From the NCBI GenBank assembly GCA_950295325.1, contig OX485804.1, positions 57,286,001 through 57,350,000 on the forward strand: a DNA stretch of 64,000 bases. The letters are read 5' to 3'. Made by a program: the position numbers and the translations under genes. Below, piece after piece: positions 1 to 10,672 of the stretch. The stretch's first letter is position 1; every line of letters starts with the position of its first letter. Under the pieces are notes generated by a model, which was given only the letters and a program-made list of their open reading frames with translations, did no database searches and was not told where the DNA came from. The DNA comes from Polytrichum commune (Eukaryota; Streptophyta; Polytrichopsida; Polytrichales; Polytrichaceae).

Positions 1-527
1 AATTATTGGTCCACTCACAAATGTTACAACATTGGGTAATCCGCAAGCATGAAAGATTCCTTTTCCAATATGATACTCCCCAATGTATAACATATATAGA
101 AGAACACGAAAGCTAACATATATGTAATAATAGCCAACGCGGGCCGGGGCAAGGGTGAAGTTATTTATGTGTTTTTTTCCTTGCCAATAATGTCTCCGGA
201 TGGATGTGGGTCATTGTAGTGCGTAACTTGTGCTTGAGCGTCAAAGGGGGTTCAAACGCGGGTCCCACACACAAAGACTTTGAAAGGAAACTTGGGTGGC
301 AATCAACATTGGGCCTTGGGACGAACCCAACCCAATAATTAGTCTTTAACTTAAGCCGGGCTCCACCGGCACTATGATGTTAAACAACATACTTGAAGAC
401 ATGTGGACTTGGACAAAATAAGAAGTAGCCGGAAGTCTCGCCATGTCACCACAACCAAATATCTTTGAGTAAGCCACCACTCGCGAGCCGATGTACTTAA
501 AGCACACTCAAATACGGTTTATTATTA
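1..527. other. Intergenic DNA, no gene seen
   Basis: AT-rich non-coding sequence with scattered stop codons in all frames. I see no recognisable gene, RNA or complete mobile element before the MITE that starts at 528. TTA at 525-527 is that element's left target-site duplication. Confidence 0.6.
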
Positions 528-1077
528 GGGGCACTTTATATTAGGGCCCATTTCTAGGGCCCATTTCCAAACCCTAGGCATCAACCAATGAGAGTGCTTA
601 GATTGCCCAAATGGGCCCTAATATGGGCCCAAGGGCTTTATATTGAGAGTCGGCCCACTTCTCCTAAAGCTTGTGTGGTGGGTGACATGGCGGCGTTTTG
701 GAGGGAAAAAATTGGGCTGAAGGCAAAAAAATGGGTCGAGGATTTATGGAGACCCACTTCGCACCTACGGCCCACTTCACCCAACTTCCGTCATATAGTC
801 ATTTATGACTTTATGACTTTAGTTCAAGCAAGGGCATAATTCATTTAAGACAAAGTGGGCCGTGGATTGGGCCTTACAATATAAAGTCCCTAGGCCCATT
901 TGGAAGGCCCACTTTAAAGTAGAATTTCCAATTTGGGCCCTACAAGTGGGCCTATGGACTTTATATTGCAAGGCCCACTCAACGGCCCACTTTGTAAAGT
1001 TAAGGCCCACTTCAAGTCCAAGTGGGCTCAACTCCAAATGGGCCGCCCGCCAAATGGGCCCTAATATAAAGTGCCCC
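528..1077. mobile_element. Tourist/PIF-Harbinger-like MITE, 550 bp
   Basis: The ends are inverted repeats. The left end reads GGGGCACTTTATATTAGGGC and the right end is its reverse complement, extending over about 25 bp. TTA flanks both sides (525-527 and 1078-1080), the target-site duplication typical of PIF/Harbinger elements and their Tourist-like MITEs. There is no transposase, so the element is non-autonomous. The interior contains about 17 copies of TGGGCC/GGCCCA and a nested palindrome at about 850-1010. Similar-looking ORFs on opposite strands here come from the palindrome and are not genes. Confidence 0.85.
850..1010. repeat. Imperfect palindrome inside the 528-1077 MITE
   Basis: The left arm (about 850-925) contains AAGTGGGCC, GGGCCTTACAATATAAAGTC and TAGGCCCA. 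Its reverse complement recurs in the right arm (about 940-1010), with GACTTTATATTGCAAGGCCC and GGCCCACTT. This nested inverted duplication lies within the MITE. Confidence 0.8.
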
Positions 1078-1080
1078 TTA

Positions 1081-1823
1081 GTAGTACACCCCAAACTCTG
1101 TAATATCAACCCCCGTAATGTCACTCACTCGCTCTCTACTATCTCGAAACCCTAGGGAACGGATGTTCTTGTTTCAAATCACACTCCTCATTGTCACATT
1201 TCTCTCCTTTGTATCATGGGTTCTGCCATTAATGTAAACCATTGAAGAAGTCAACCCATGCCCTCGCATTGCATCACGTGTCTGCGATTCTGAAACTGGA
1301 TCAACATTTTGAGGGGTTCGGTGATCATTGGTGTGTCGGGTTTTGGTGATGCGAAGGAGGGTTTAAGGGTTTGTAGTTTGGAGGTAGTTGTTGAGGGAGC
1401 TTGGATTGATCAAGTTTAGGAAGAATTAGAAGGTCAAGACACGACCCTGAAAACTCGCAAGATTTTGACAACATTGGTTCAATTCTTTTTACAATTGCAG
1501 CAATCGCGAGTGGTTTTATATTTGCAAAACAATTGGTCGTGGGGAGTTCGGTGAAAAGAGTTATTGTGTAGCTGGTCCACAAAGTGCTCCATTGCCAAGG
1601 ACTACGTTGTGCAAAGCTAGCATGCGTGGGAAACAAAAGCTTGAAACATCGTTGATCAATTTGTCGAGGAGATATGAGATAGTGGGAGCAAGAACTTGGC
1701 AATTTGCAAAACTGTGAATTTCAACCTCCACACAAACCCATGCACATTTGAGGGGTTGCACACCATTTTTTCCCACCGTCTGGATTCTAACACCAACATC
1801 GATCTCAAGTTACTCCTCAAATA
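1081..1823. other. Intergenic DNA, no gene seen
   Basis: The open frames on the minus strand (for example about 1325-1702) have no recognisable domain and are short and serine/leucine-rich, as expected of random AT-rich DNA. CTCCTCAAATA at 1813-1823 is the target-site duplication of the SINE that follows. Confidence 0.5.
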
Positions 1824-2200
1824 GATAGATAGATAGATAGAAACTCCGGTCCCTTTTTTTAGCAAGGGGCCGGCGTGAATAAAGTGTCCGTTCGTAATGT
1901 CAATGACCCGATGTCCACCGGACAAGGGGACATTGGGGCAATACTACTCTCCCCTTTCGAGGATGGGCACTATAGTGACACACTATACTAGTTCCTAGCT
2001 AGCCACTAGTGCCTTGAAGATACCGGACATGGTATCCTCCCAAAGGGCTTTTGAGGTACCCATACAACAAGGTCCAAGGACCCCCCACCATAGTTGGGTG
2101 GACTAAGGTGGTGAGCACCACGCCGGCATGGGGAATAGAACTCACAACCTCCTCATTGGGGGTCATGAGCCCTAACCACCAAGCCAAGGCCAGTGGTGCC
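1824..2200 (-). mobile_element. tRNA-derived SINE, full length, minus strand
   Basis: An identical 11-bp direct repeat, CTCCTCAAATA, flanks the element (1813-1823 and 2201-2211). Read on the minus strand, it begins near 2200 with a tRNA-like head. An A-box-like TGGCTTGGTGGTTAG (about 2170-2185) is followed about 37 nt later by a B-box-like GGTTGTGAGTTCTATTCC (about 2130-2148). The 3' end is a (TATC)n tail, seen on the plus strand as the GATA microsatellite at 1824-1841. Pol III boxes, a simple-repeat tail and a target-site duplication together make a SINE. It encodes no protein and would depend on a LINE for movement. Confidence 0.8.
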
Positions 2201-2211
2201 CTCCTCAAATA

Positions 2212-4276
2212 CATAATAGTTGGGTGCATAATCTTTGTGGAAGAAACCTGAAATCCATATTTTGTATGATGTCCAACGTAGCAAATGACTTATATTTTTG
2301 TGATATTCCAACGATGGATTCGTGAGGCGAGTGCTAGAGGTGGCAAAGTTGCATTGGGCAAGGTTTTAGGGTTTTAGCATGTGTTCATGAAGAGAGAATC
2401 ATTGTCACCATTATCAACAGTGATCTAAACTTGCTCCTTCAAATTTCCCACACTCCCTACATTAGGGATTGTAGCAAGTCGTTTTGATTGTGTCCCTATG
2501 GCACTCTCTGTATTTGTATTCTTGTCTCATTTGAGAGGATCAATACCAAGTACATCGTTAGGTGATCCGTACCAATTAGTATCATTTGTCGCAAACAAGA
2601 CAAATCTTCTATACATGTCCGATTTTATCCACGCTCACTGTAATCGAAGTGTTGTCGTTTGCTTCTCATTAGTGATGAATGAGCATCTTGTTTCTTCAAA
2701 TCTTGAGATTCAAACCTTTAAGCACCTAATGTGCCCAATTGGTCGTCATGGTTAGGGGGCTTATCCAACCATATGATGAGCACGAGATATTTTCACTTTG
2801 ATAATGAGTAATATTCATTTGAGCTCAAAGAATTACACTTTAACCTCCGTAATATCATGCATGTGGCAACCAAAGTCACGAGATATCAAGGAATTGTGTC
2901 ATATTAACATGGATGTGTGATAATAAGAGAATTAGTATAGCGTGTGAGATTATGGAACAACACAAAGTGCAACATTACAATGAGGAAATTGATGTTATCA
3001 AACATGGGACAAATAATCTCCCAAAGTTGCACACATACACAAAGCTCACACTTTCTAGGATATGTTTGTTCAAAAGTTCATGACAATTTGTACGAAATGA
3101 TGAGAATAAGTACAAGTACAAAAAATGATCACTATCAACTATGCAACAAAAATCTCTCAATATTAGACTTCTAAGTTCACCATTTTTTTCTAGCGACAAC
3201 CACAAGAAAATGTGATGGGGAATGAATTTCAACATTGCCACTGCAACCACCGTAGCCAAAATTCATGGCAACAAGAAGTTTTCTAGCGAGGTATGCATCA
3301 CGTGAAGGTCATCACAAGAACAAGGGAGGAGCCATGTGTGAAATCCACAAGAGCCCTTTAATTTTAGGTCACTATTAATATCACCCATATGGGTTGGACT
3401 GCAAGTGCAATGGATTTTGGTGTAGGGTTATTTGATTGGGATGGGAGCAATATCTACACATCTCTTGCTTACACATTCATCATCCCAATTCTTCAAGGTT
3501 TTGGGTTATTAATTCAATAGCCAAATGCAAATTTGAAGAACCATTTCATCCACAAAAGGTGGTAGAGGTTTATGTGAATTCAAGAGCATGACAACAAAAT
3601 TTATGACATGCAATTCACATCCCAAGACTTCGAGTTCATGTTACAGTGTCCGACTTTGCTTACCCTTTCAACAACATGGTATAAGCAATCCAACACAAAT
3701 GTCAAACATGATGATTGGACGCTACCCTAAACCGCTACGGCGGCATAATGATGTGTCACTACAATCACTAAAATGTGAAGACACTACCTTTTTGATAGAT
3801 CCAAACCAAAGCCATAAATACTTCATGGCATTATGTGCACAATTTGAGGCATCTTGACTTTGATCTACACCAAAACAAGTCACTCACCTTACTCAAAAAC
3901 CAAACACAATCAACCCTCAAAATACAACATAGACCATAGGACCATGAAAATAGAGACACAATCTAACAATAGCACCTTGACTTTAAAAGAGATTTGACAA
4001 CCGGCAACTTATAAACCCAAATTTGGGTGCCCACCACCCCACTTAGTTTTATATATGAATCATGTTCACTCTCCACAACCCACTTGAGTGTCTAAAACAC
4101 ACCTCGTATCTCCAACATGCTAGAGCCACCGACATCCATGCAGTTTGAACTTTAAAAGTCATTTTCTTTCACAATGTGCGTTGGCCTTCAATGATCTTCT
4201 CTACACATAAGCTCAAATTTTGTTTCCTAAGTTCTTCAAGTTTTCTCAAGGTCTTTGCTCTCTGCTTCCTTGAATG
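2212..4276. other. Intergenic DNA with weak repeat similarity
   Basis: No gene recognised. Part of it (about 2755-2860, containing TATTTTCACTTTGATAATGA) resembles 62612-62690, so some is old dispersed repeat. Short ORFs here have no domain signature. Confidence 0.45.
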
Positions 4277-4310
4277 CCTAAACCCTAAACCCTGACCCCT
4301 AACCCCCCAA
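4277..4310. repeat. Short interstitial telomere-like CCCTAAA run
   Basis: The sequence contains CCTAAACCCTAAACCCTGAC followed by CCCTAACCCC. That is two perfect and about two degenerate copies of the plant-type CCCTAAA telomeric unit. It is too short to be a telomere and may be chance, a telo-box or an old repair scar. Confidence 0.5.
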
Positions 4311-5002
4311 CACCTCAACCATGAGGGTGAATTGTTGAGAGAAAAGAGTAACATGTAGTAAAGGTAAATGGGCCAAGGTGATTCTACTAGTGCTTCCTTT
4401 GGAGTATCCGGCAACAAGCATGACTAAACCCATAATATATGGAAGGGAAATGTGACAACAAGGAGTGAGATTTAGACTAAGAATATCCATTCCCTAGGAT
4501 TTTAGGATATAAGAGAAGGAGTGACATTAAAGAGAACGACATTGCGGAGATTAGGATGTATGAGGAAAGTGGCTACAATCTCGATTTGGGTTTGCTAACC
4601 ATTTTGTACTAATTGCATGAAGAAGTGGACTAGTCTTTAAAAAATAAAAATAGTTTCCTAAAAAACAATTTAATGCCCATATGCTTTATGGAGTGCAAAT
4701 CTAACGTAATCAAGGATTTCAAGCGGTTAGATAATATAATGCAATATAAGGTAACTAAGTGGTTTAAGAATATAAGGTAATATTATCCTCTGTGTTTTTA
4801 GTTTCGATTCATTGTTATAAATGTAGCCCACTACATTTACATTATTAGTGTGCTTAGTACTCATGAAACACAACTTGGGTACATTTGAGAACAAAAAATA
4901 TTTCTATACATGTTGGGTTGGAGTTGACTTTGTCCCTCTCGGTAACTTATAACGTTAACCACTAAAATACACTTGAGATTTTAGGGTGATACATGTGAAT
5001 TC
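4311..5002. other. Intergenic DNA, old repeat fragment
   Basis: About 4535-4612 (GGAAAGTGGCTACAATCTCG and TTTGCTAACCATTT) resembles 62668-62740. Nothing else is recognisable. Confidence 0.4.
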
Positions 5003-5017
5003 AATGACTTGGATTTA

Positions 5018-5226
5018 TTAGTATTAGTATTAGTATTAGTATTTTGTCAAACCAGACAAAATGCCGACATGCCAGTGTCAAAGTACAAAAGGCGGTTGAC
5101 GATTTGGCAAGTTTTTGGTCAAATGAAGAGGAGATTTCACAGCTGGGAATCGAACCACCAACCTATTCCTTAAGATTTGGGTATCTCTCCACCATCATCC
5201 GGTAGTTTAGGGTCGTCTCAGACCTT
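5018..5226 (-). mobile_element. tRNA-derived SINE, second family, minus strand
   Basis: A 15-bp direct repeat flanks it, AATGACTTGGATTTA (5003-5017) and AATGACTTGAATTTA (5227-5241), with one mismatch. On the minus strand there is a perfect pol III B-box core GGTTCGATTCC (within GGTTGGTGGTTCGATTCCC, about 5144-5162). An A-box-like ACCGGATGATGGTGG lies upstream. The 3' tail is an (ACTAAT)n microsatellite, seen on the plus strand as repeated TTAGTA at 5018-5043. A related head fragment occurs near 24835-24876. It has no coding capacity. Confidence 0.8.
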
Positions 5227-5241
5227 AATGACTTGAATTTA

Positions 5242-6359
5242 GGCAATTGTTGAAGGTGATCGACACATGTTGGGTGATAACTTAATTGCATGGTTGTGAG
5301 TAGTTTGTAGTATGTAGAAATTCCAAGTTGCATGGGCATCCATGTGTCATACTTCAATATATTTTACAAATTTTATAGGAGTTGGTATGAAATGGGCAAC
5401 ACTAGCAACACTTTTGAGAGTGAAAGACACTGAGGCCTTGCCTATCAAAATCAATGAAATTTGCAAAAATAAAAATAGTAATCTATGAAAAACTCTTCAT
5501 TGTCTCAATACCAATGCATCACAACAACAACAATAACAATTCACCTAGATGTGATTTTTCTCCAATGCTTGCGATGCCCCAACCCTAATCGTTTTCCTCC
5601 AATGAGCCCAAAACTTCAACTAAATGATGGACGTTGGGAAACACGAATTTGGAGAAGTCCAACGGAGGATGTTCTTCAAATGAAAATCATTGAAATTGTG
5701 AAGACAATCAACCTAATTGGCTAAGATTTATTACTTGACATCAAGTTTGACAGGTGAAACCTCAAAGACTTCACAACCTAGCTTGCTTTCGATTCAGTGA
5801 GGTGTGGCCGCACGATTCATTAACTTGGTGATTAGTGCGAATTTGGACACATAACCTAATCAAACAATGCAATCTCCTTCTCACATTAAAAAGTTCCCGA
5901 GACCACTTGTTACATATTTCATCCAAAACGTTTGCTAGACAAACGATACTCCATTCATATATGTAGGTAATGACCAAAACTCATGCCATTTTGGATATAA
6001 TAAGTGTACCAAAACAAACAAGAGTTTAAATGAAACCCGGGTTCAAATACGACTCCAAATGCATAAAGGCATTAAATGGCTAGATTAAGTAACCTCATGA
6101 TTGCGCATGCCAAAGAAGCAATGGAAAGGTGCGAGGTGACCAAATGACACGACCAATCAATCACACACAACGAGGGTCATGATGCTTTCAAGTAGTTGTA
6201 AAAGGCACTATTATGATTGGGAAGCTTCGAAGTGGTTATGGCTTTTGTGTAGAGCTTTTTCATGTGGACAATTGCATAGAATGTGAAGCTTCTCTTCGTC
6301 GGAAGAACAACCAAATGACCTTTCCGCCTACCTACCAGAGATCGGGAAGTTTTTGAAGC
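5242..6359. other. Intergenic DNA, no gene seen
   Basis: AT-rich sequence without a recognisable gene or bounded element. The small ORFs (for example 5485-5724 and 5771-5977) lack domains. Confidence 0.45.
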
Positions 6360-6975
6360 CTTAGTGGCTAATTGCCGGTAGTTGCTACGAAGGGTCGGAT
6401 TTTTTCCAATTTACATCGGCAAGAGCCGGTCTTTTGTGAAATCAATCGGCCAATTGCCTATATTTTCATCTTTTCATTGGCCAATATCCGATTAAATGGA
6501 ATTCATATCGGCACTAATTGTTTGAAAAATGTATGAAAAGTTATTAGAAATCATTTCTTAGTACAAAATCTTGAATAAGTGAAAAGAAAAGGCATGTTCA
6601 AAACTTTAAATTTGAAGAGTTAATATTCTTGGCAGGAATTGAACTTAGCAATGCCTTCACTGCTTGAAGGCCAAGGGTCCCCCAATTCTTTATAAAAGCA
6701 ATTGGATTTGGTCATGGAAAGGTTGCATAATTCAAAAAGTTTAAGGTTTAGGGTACTTCCTCAAGTGCATCATCAGATGCCCCAGACAAATAACTCTTTG
6801 GATGCTTCCGGTTGAAATCCAGTAACTCACAAGAAGAATCGGCTACATTTCCGGGACATTTTATGGTCCATCGGCTAATTGCCGGAGGATTGAAATTACA
6901 GTCGGATTGCCATCCGATGGTTGGAAATTTGGACTGGCCATGAGGGGAAATCCATCGGCTGATAATGAACCAGCC
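6360..6975. repeat. Cluster of ATCGGC...GCCGG-type short motifs
   Basis: Irregular copies of a half-palindromic motif recur here: GGCTAATTGCCGG (about 6367), ATCGGCAAGAGCCGG (about 6415), ATCGGCCAATTGCC (about 6452), ATCGGCTAATTGCCGG (about 6870) and ATCGGCTGATAATGAACCAG with CCGTCGG (about 6954). Many can pair with each other. I do not recognise a parent element. A poorly conserved B-box-like sequence (minus strand, GTTCAATTCC near 6640) sits between the two halves. Confidence 0.5.
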
Positions 6976-7020
6976 GTCGGTTTTCCCCGAACATAGCTAC
7001 CTACCTACAATGGTTTCCAT

Positions 7021-7677
7021 AAATAGTGTGGGTGCCCATTATGAATGAGGTAAGCAACACTAAAAATGTTGGGGAAATTGTTCTAAATAATCTTAAACGG
7101 TCTAGACAATTGCTATGCCTCGACACATTTTAAGGGGAACCAACTGGCTTTGCGTTCGAGTGAAATTTCAACCCTAACCACAATTCATCTGCTCTTGTTT
7201 TCCCAATTTTCAAATCCATTTTTTCTAAAAACAAAAAATCAGTTGAAGAATGTTTTTTTAAGTTTCAATCCTAACATAGGTGGTTTTGGTCAAGTAGTGC
7301 TTCAAGATCCTTTATGTGTTCAAGGTCGTTTCCACAGGTCATACACTCCTTTTCTCAAAGAGGAACCAATGACGGTATCTAAGGAATCAACATCAACTAA
7401 CTCAATGCATTTTCATTAAAACACTATAAAGTTTAATTGAGATATGAATGATATTTTATTTTAGTGTTTTGTTGAGAAAATAGCCTTATAACCTAGTTTC
7501 ACCTATTTTCTAAAACAAGTAGAAGGGATAGGTATTATTAGTAAAGAAAAAGAGTTAATTGGTGTAGATCAAGATATTGACGAATGCTATAACCATGTAT
7601 CAATGGTATAAATCTTTTTGACACCTGCACATTCTATATTAACCCACGAAATAGAACACCAGATGTCTATGTTGTAG
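7021..7677. other. Intergenic DNA, no gene seen
   Basis: AT-rich. The frame at 7150-7419 has no recognisable domain. ATGTTGTAG at 7669-7677 is a probable target-site copy for the next element. Confidence 0.4.
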
Positions 7678-8892
7678 GTTGGGGCTAGAGCTCATGCCAA
7701 ACCGCATGGACCATGCATTGTTGAGTCATGGCCCCATCATATGTTTATGAACTTTTAGGGGGTTTAGTGTTAGGGCCAGGGTCCTTCATCCAAAACCCTC
7801 GGACAACCCCACCAAAAAAAAAGGATTTTATTTTTATCCCGACTGAAAACTATTGCATGCCCCACCTGACTTCCAAATAAAATTTTTAAAACAAATCCTT
7901 GCATTTGTGGAGGTTGCTTGTCCATTTACCCCATATTGAGTGCACTTCACCTTCAAGGTCCAAAATCCAATTTATATGTTCTCTTCCCCCTAGTAAATAA
8001 ACAATTGACTGGGATTTCGTTCCTAAAGTGAAACTGTCAATAAAGCATGTAATCAACTTGGAAGTCAAAAACATTACCAAGTCCCCATTATCATTAAAGA
8101 CCTTATAATTTACGTGACCTACCATTTGAAAGGGTCTCTGCCGTCCTAAAATGATACTTAAATTAGTGTGATATTTTTCGTTTTTGAGATTTTATATAGT
8201 TTAGTTAATTCCTTCTACTCACACAAGTATTCATACACATCCAAACTAATTAAGTGTGATTAAATTAATTAAGCACACTAACCTAATTGAACGTAATGAA
8301 TCTTCTCAAGCCTAATTAAATTTAATCACGCTTAATTAGTTTGAATGTGTATGAAAACTCGTGTAAGTAGATGGAATCAACTGAAATAATATAAAATAAA
8401 CACACTAAGATTAGAAAACTAATTTAAGTTTCATTTTAGAATGACAAAGACCTTTTGAAATGGTATGTCACATAAATTATAAGGTCCTCAATGCTAATGA
8501 GGACTTTGTAATATTTTTGATTTTCAAATTGATTACATGCTTTATTGGCGGTTTCACTTCAAGACTAAAATCCCAATCAACTGCATGTTTACTTGGGGAA
8601 AGTGAACGTGTATATTGAATTTTGGACCTTGAAGGTGAAGTGCACTCAATATGGGTTTCATGGACAAATGGCCTTCAAGGATGCAAGGGTAATTTTGTTT
8701 GAAGATGGGCATGGCTAGCAATAATTTTCAATCGAGATCATAGATTTTTAAAAATAAAATAAAATCATGGGGTTGTTGGATCGCGGGCCCGGGCCCTGAC
8801 ACTAAACCCCATCAAAGTTGTAAATATATGATGGGGTCATGGCTTGGCAAAGCGGGCCCCATGTAGTTTGGCATGAGCTCTAGCCCCAACCA
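7678..8892. mobile_element. Foldback element with full-length inverted repeat arms, 1.2 kb
   Basis: The left end GTTGGGGCTAGAGCTCATGC is mirrored at the right end by GCATGAGCTCTAGCCCCAAC. The similarity continues inward along both arms to an AT-rich axis near 8280. Paired blocks include GTGCACTTCACCTTCAAGGT (about 7938) with its reverse complement near 8625, and the ACCTTATAATTTAGTGACC-like segment on both sides. Near-identical ATGTTGTAG (7669-7677) and ATGTTATAG (8893-8901) flank it, a possible 8-9 bp target-site duplication of hAT or Mutator type. There is no transposase. Each arm is about 0.6 kb, and a read-through transcript would form a long hairpin. The minus-strand ORF inside (7886-8125) is incidental. 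Confidence 0.8.
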
Positions 8893-8902
8893 ATGTTATA
8901 GG

Positions 8903-10664
8903 TTATATTATTTCCATTGGTTTAAAAAAACAAAAAAATTGAAATTGAGATATTTCCAACATGTTGAGATCTAGTTCAAACCCGTCCTACTTGAGAGGTC
9001 TGGGAGAGGTTCCATTCTAAGAGTTGAGTATTTGACCTTGTTGTTTAAATTTGGTTTCAAGAAACTTACACATTGTCTTTTGTAACAAATCATTGTTAAA
9101 GGTTATTAATCTATAAATAATATTTCCAACAATTTGCATCAAGGGCTAAGTCACACTATAGGTAGGCCCACGATATTTAACATAAATAGTGTAGCATTGT
9201 GAATGGGTATTGAAAGAATATGAACAAATGACATAATAGCTTGTATTAACGTCCTCGTTGGTATTGATTGTGATGTTAATTTGGCTAATGCACAATCATG
9301 GACTAAGGTGTTGTGCACCCAAAATCAACATCAAATATGTCCATATATTCAAGTAGGGGGGGATCTAATATGCATGACAATGTTATATAGTGTTGGTTTT
9401 AGGGATCTCTACCTTGTTTATTAAGAAAGTCCTCTGCCATCTAATTGTCGTTTGAATAGGCTTGGTTAAATGATTGGTTATGAACCAAGGGTAAACAACT
9501 GACCATTCATGTTAAGAAGAATTCACAATAATGCTTGAGAAAAGCATAGGGTTTTTTTTTTTTTTACAAGTTTGAACATGGTTCAAACGATTTTGTAAAG
9601 TAACTTGAATGTATTTCTCCAAAAATTAAACACTATGGAGAATAACTTGAAGATAATATCTAGATACGTGGTCAACATTTCTATTCGTGTTGGCATTGGA
9701 GAAGGAATTGACAATTTGTGATTTTGGATCAAATAAAAAAACAAGAGTAGAGTGACATATAACTTTATCGAGAAAGTTGAATTTGCCCAACATAACATGT
9801 CATGATAAGCATTGCAAATTAATAATCATATGTGATAGAGGTGATGAAATTCCAAATGTCTCCCATATACACTATGCACCTATACAAACAAAATATTGCA
9901 AGGTAATTGCATCAGTCATATCAATTAGAAATGATGTTGCACATGCAAATGCAAAAACTCTAGTGTCTTAGAGAATCGATGTGTACTTACTTGCTAGGAG
10001 ATGCACGACAACTTAATCAAGATGTTCAAACTACATTCTCTTGAAAGTGTTTGTACGATGGAGGTTTGAACCAATTCGAGATGGAATACATTGTACCATG
10101 TTGGGGTATGTAGTGTTTATATAAAGAATTTGGAAATGTTGAGAGCTCATTAGTCATCTTTTTGCTCTTCAAAAAGGGGTGACATCTCCAATTTTTTGCC
10201 AAGAGTTTTGTATGCATTACTTAGATAATGGAGGCCATAGTAGAAAGACAGGTTTATGGGGCACTTGACACGGACATAGTGTATGTGGGTGTTACTTTTC
10301 ATAATCGGACACCTATATTTGATCCGTATGTGGATGTTCGGTGATGACCAAAGAACAAATACCGTAAGGACACATGTTTAGATGAAAGATTGGACTACAT
10401 GTGGAGTCAACTTTTTTGAATTTTTGGTTCAATTAGAAAAAACAATGTGAAAAGAGATAAAATTAAGTTAGCTATTCAATTAACATGTGACATTCTAGGT
10501 CATAAACTAGGAGTTATGAAGGAGAGATTTTAAAAGACCATAGTATGATAGAAGTGGACATGATCCTTCATTCCTACAGTGGTGTGGGAGAAGGTATATA
10601 AGAGGAAGAGACTAAGAGGAATAGAGGAGCCCAAAACTCTCTTGAATCTTTTGCCTTTGCGTAT
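8903..10664. other. Intergenic DNA with dispersed-repeat traces
   Basis: No gene recognised. About 10270-10400 (GACACCTATATTTGATC, then ...GACACATGTTTAGATGAAAG) resembles 32680-32770 and 62465-62545, so it belongs to a diverged dispersed repeat. GAATCTTT at 10665-10672 is the target-site duplication of the next element. Confidence 0.4.
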
Positions 10665-10672
10665 GAATCTTT

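Noticed and set aside
819-1155. Two similar ORFs of about 100 residues on opposite strands
   Set aside because: Their similarity is explained by the palindrome inside the MITE.
6630-6690. A third SINE head with GTTCAATTCC
   Set aside because: The spacing to any A-box is too short, and no tail or target-site duplication was found.
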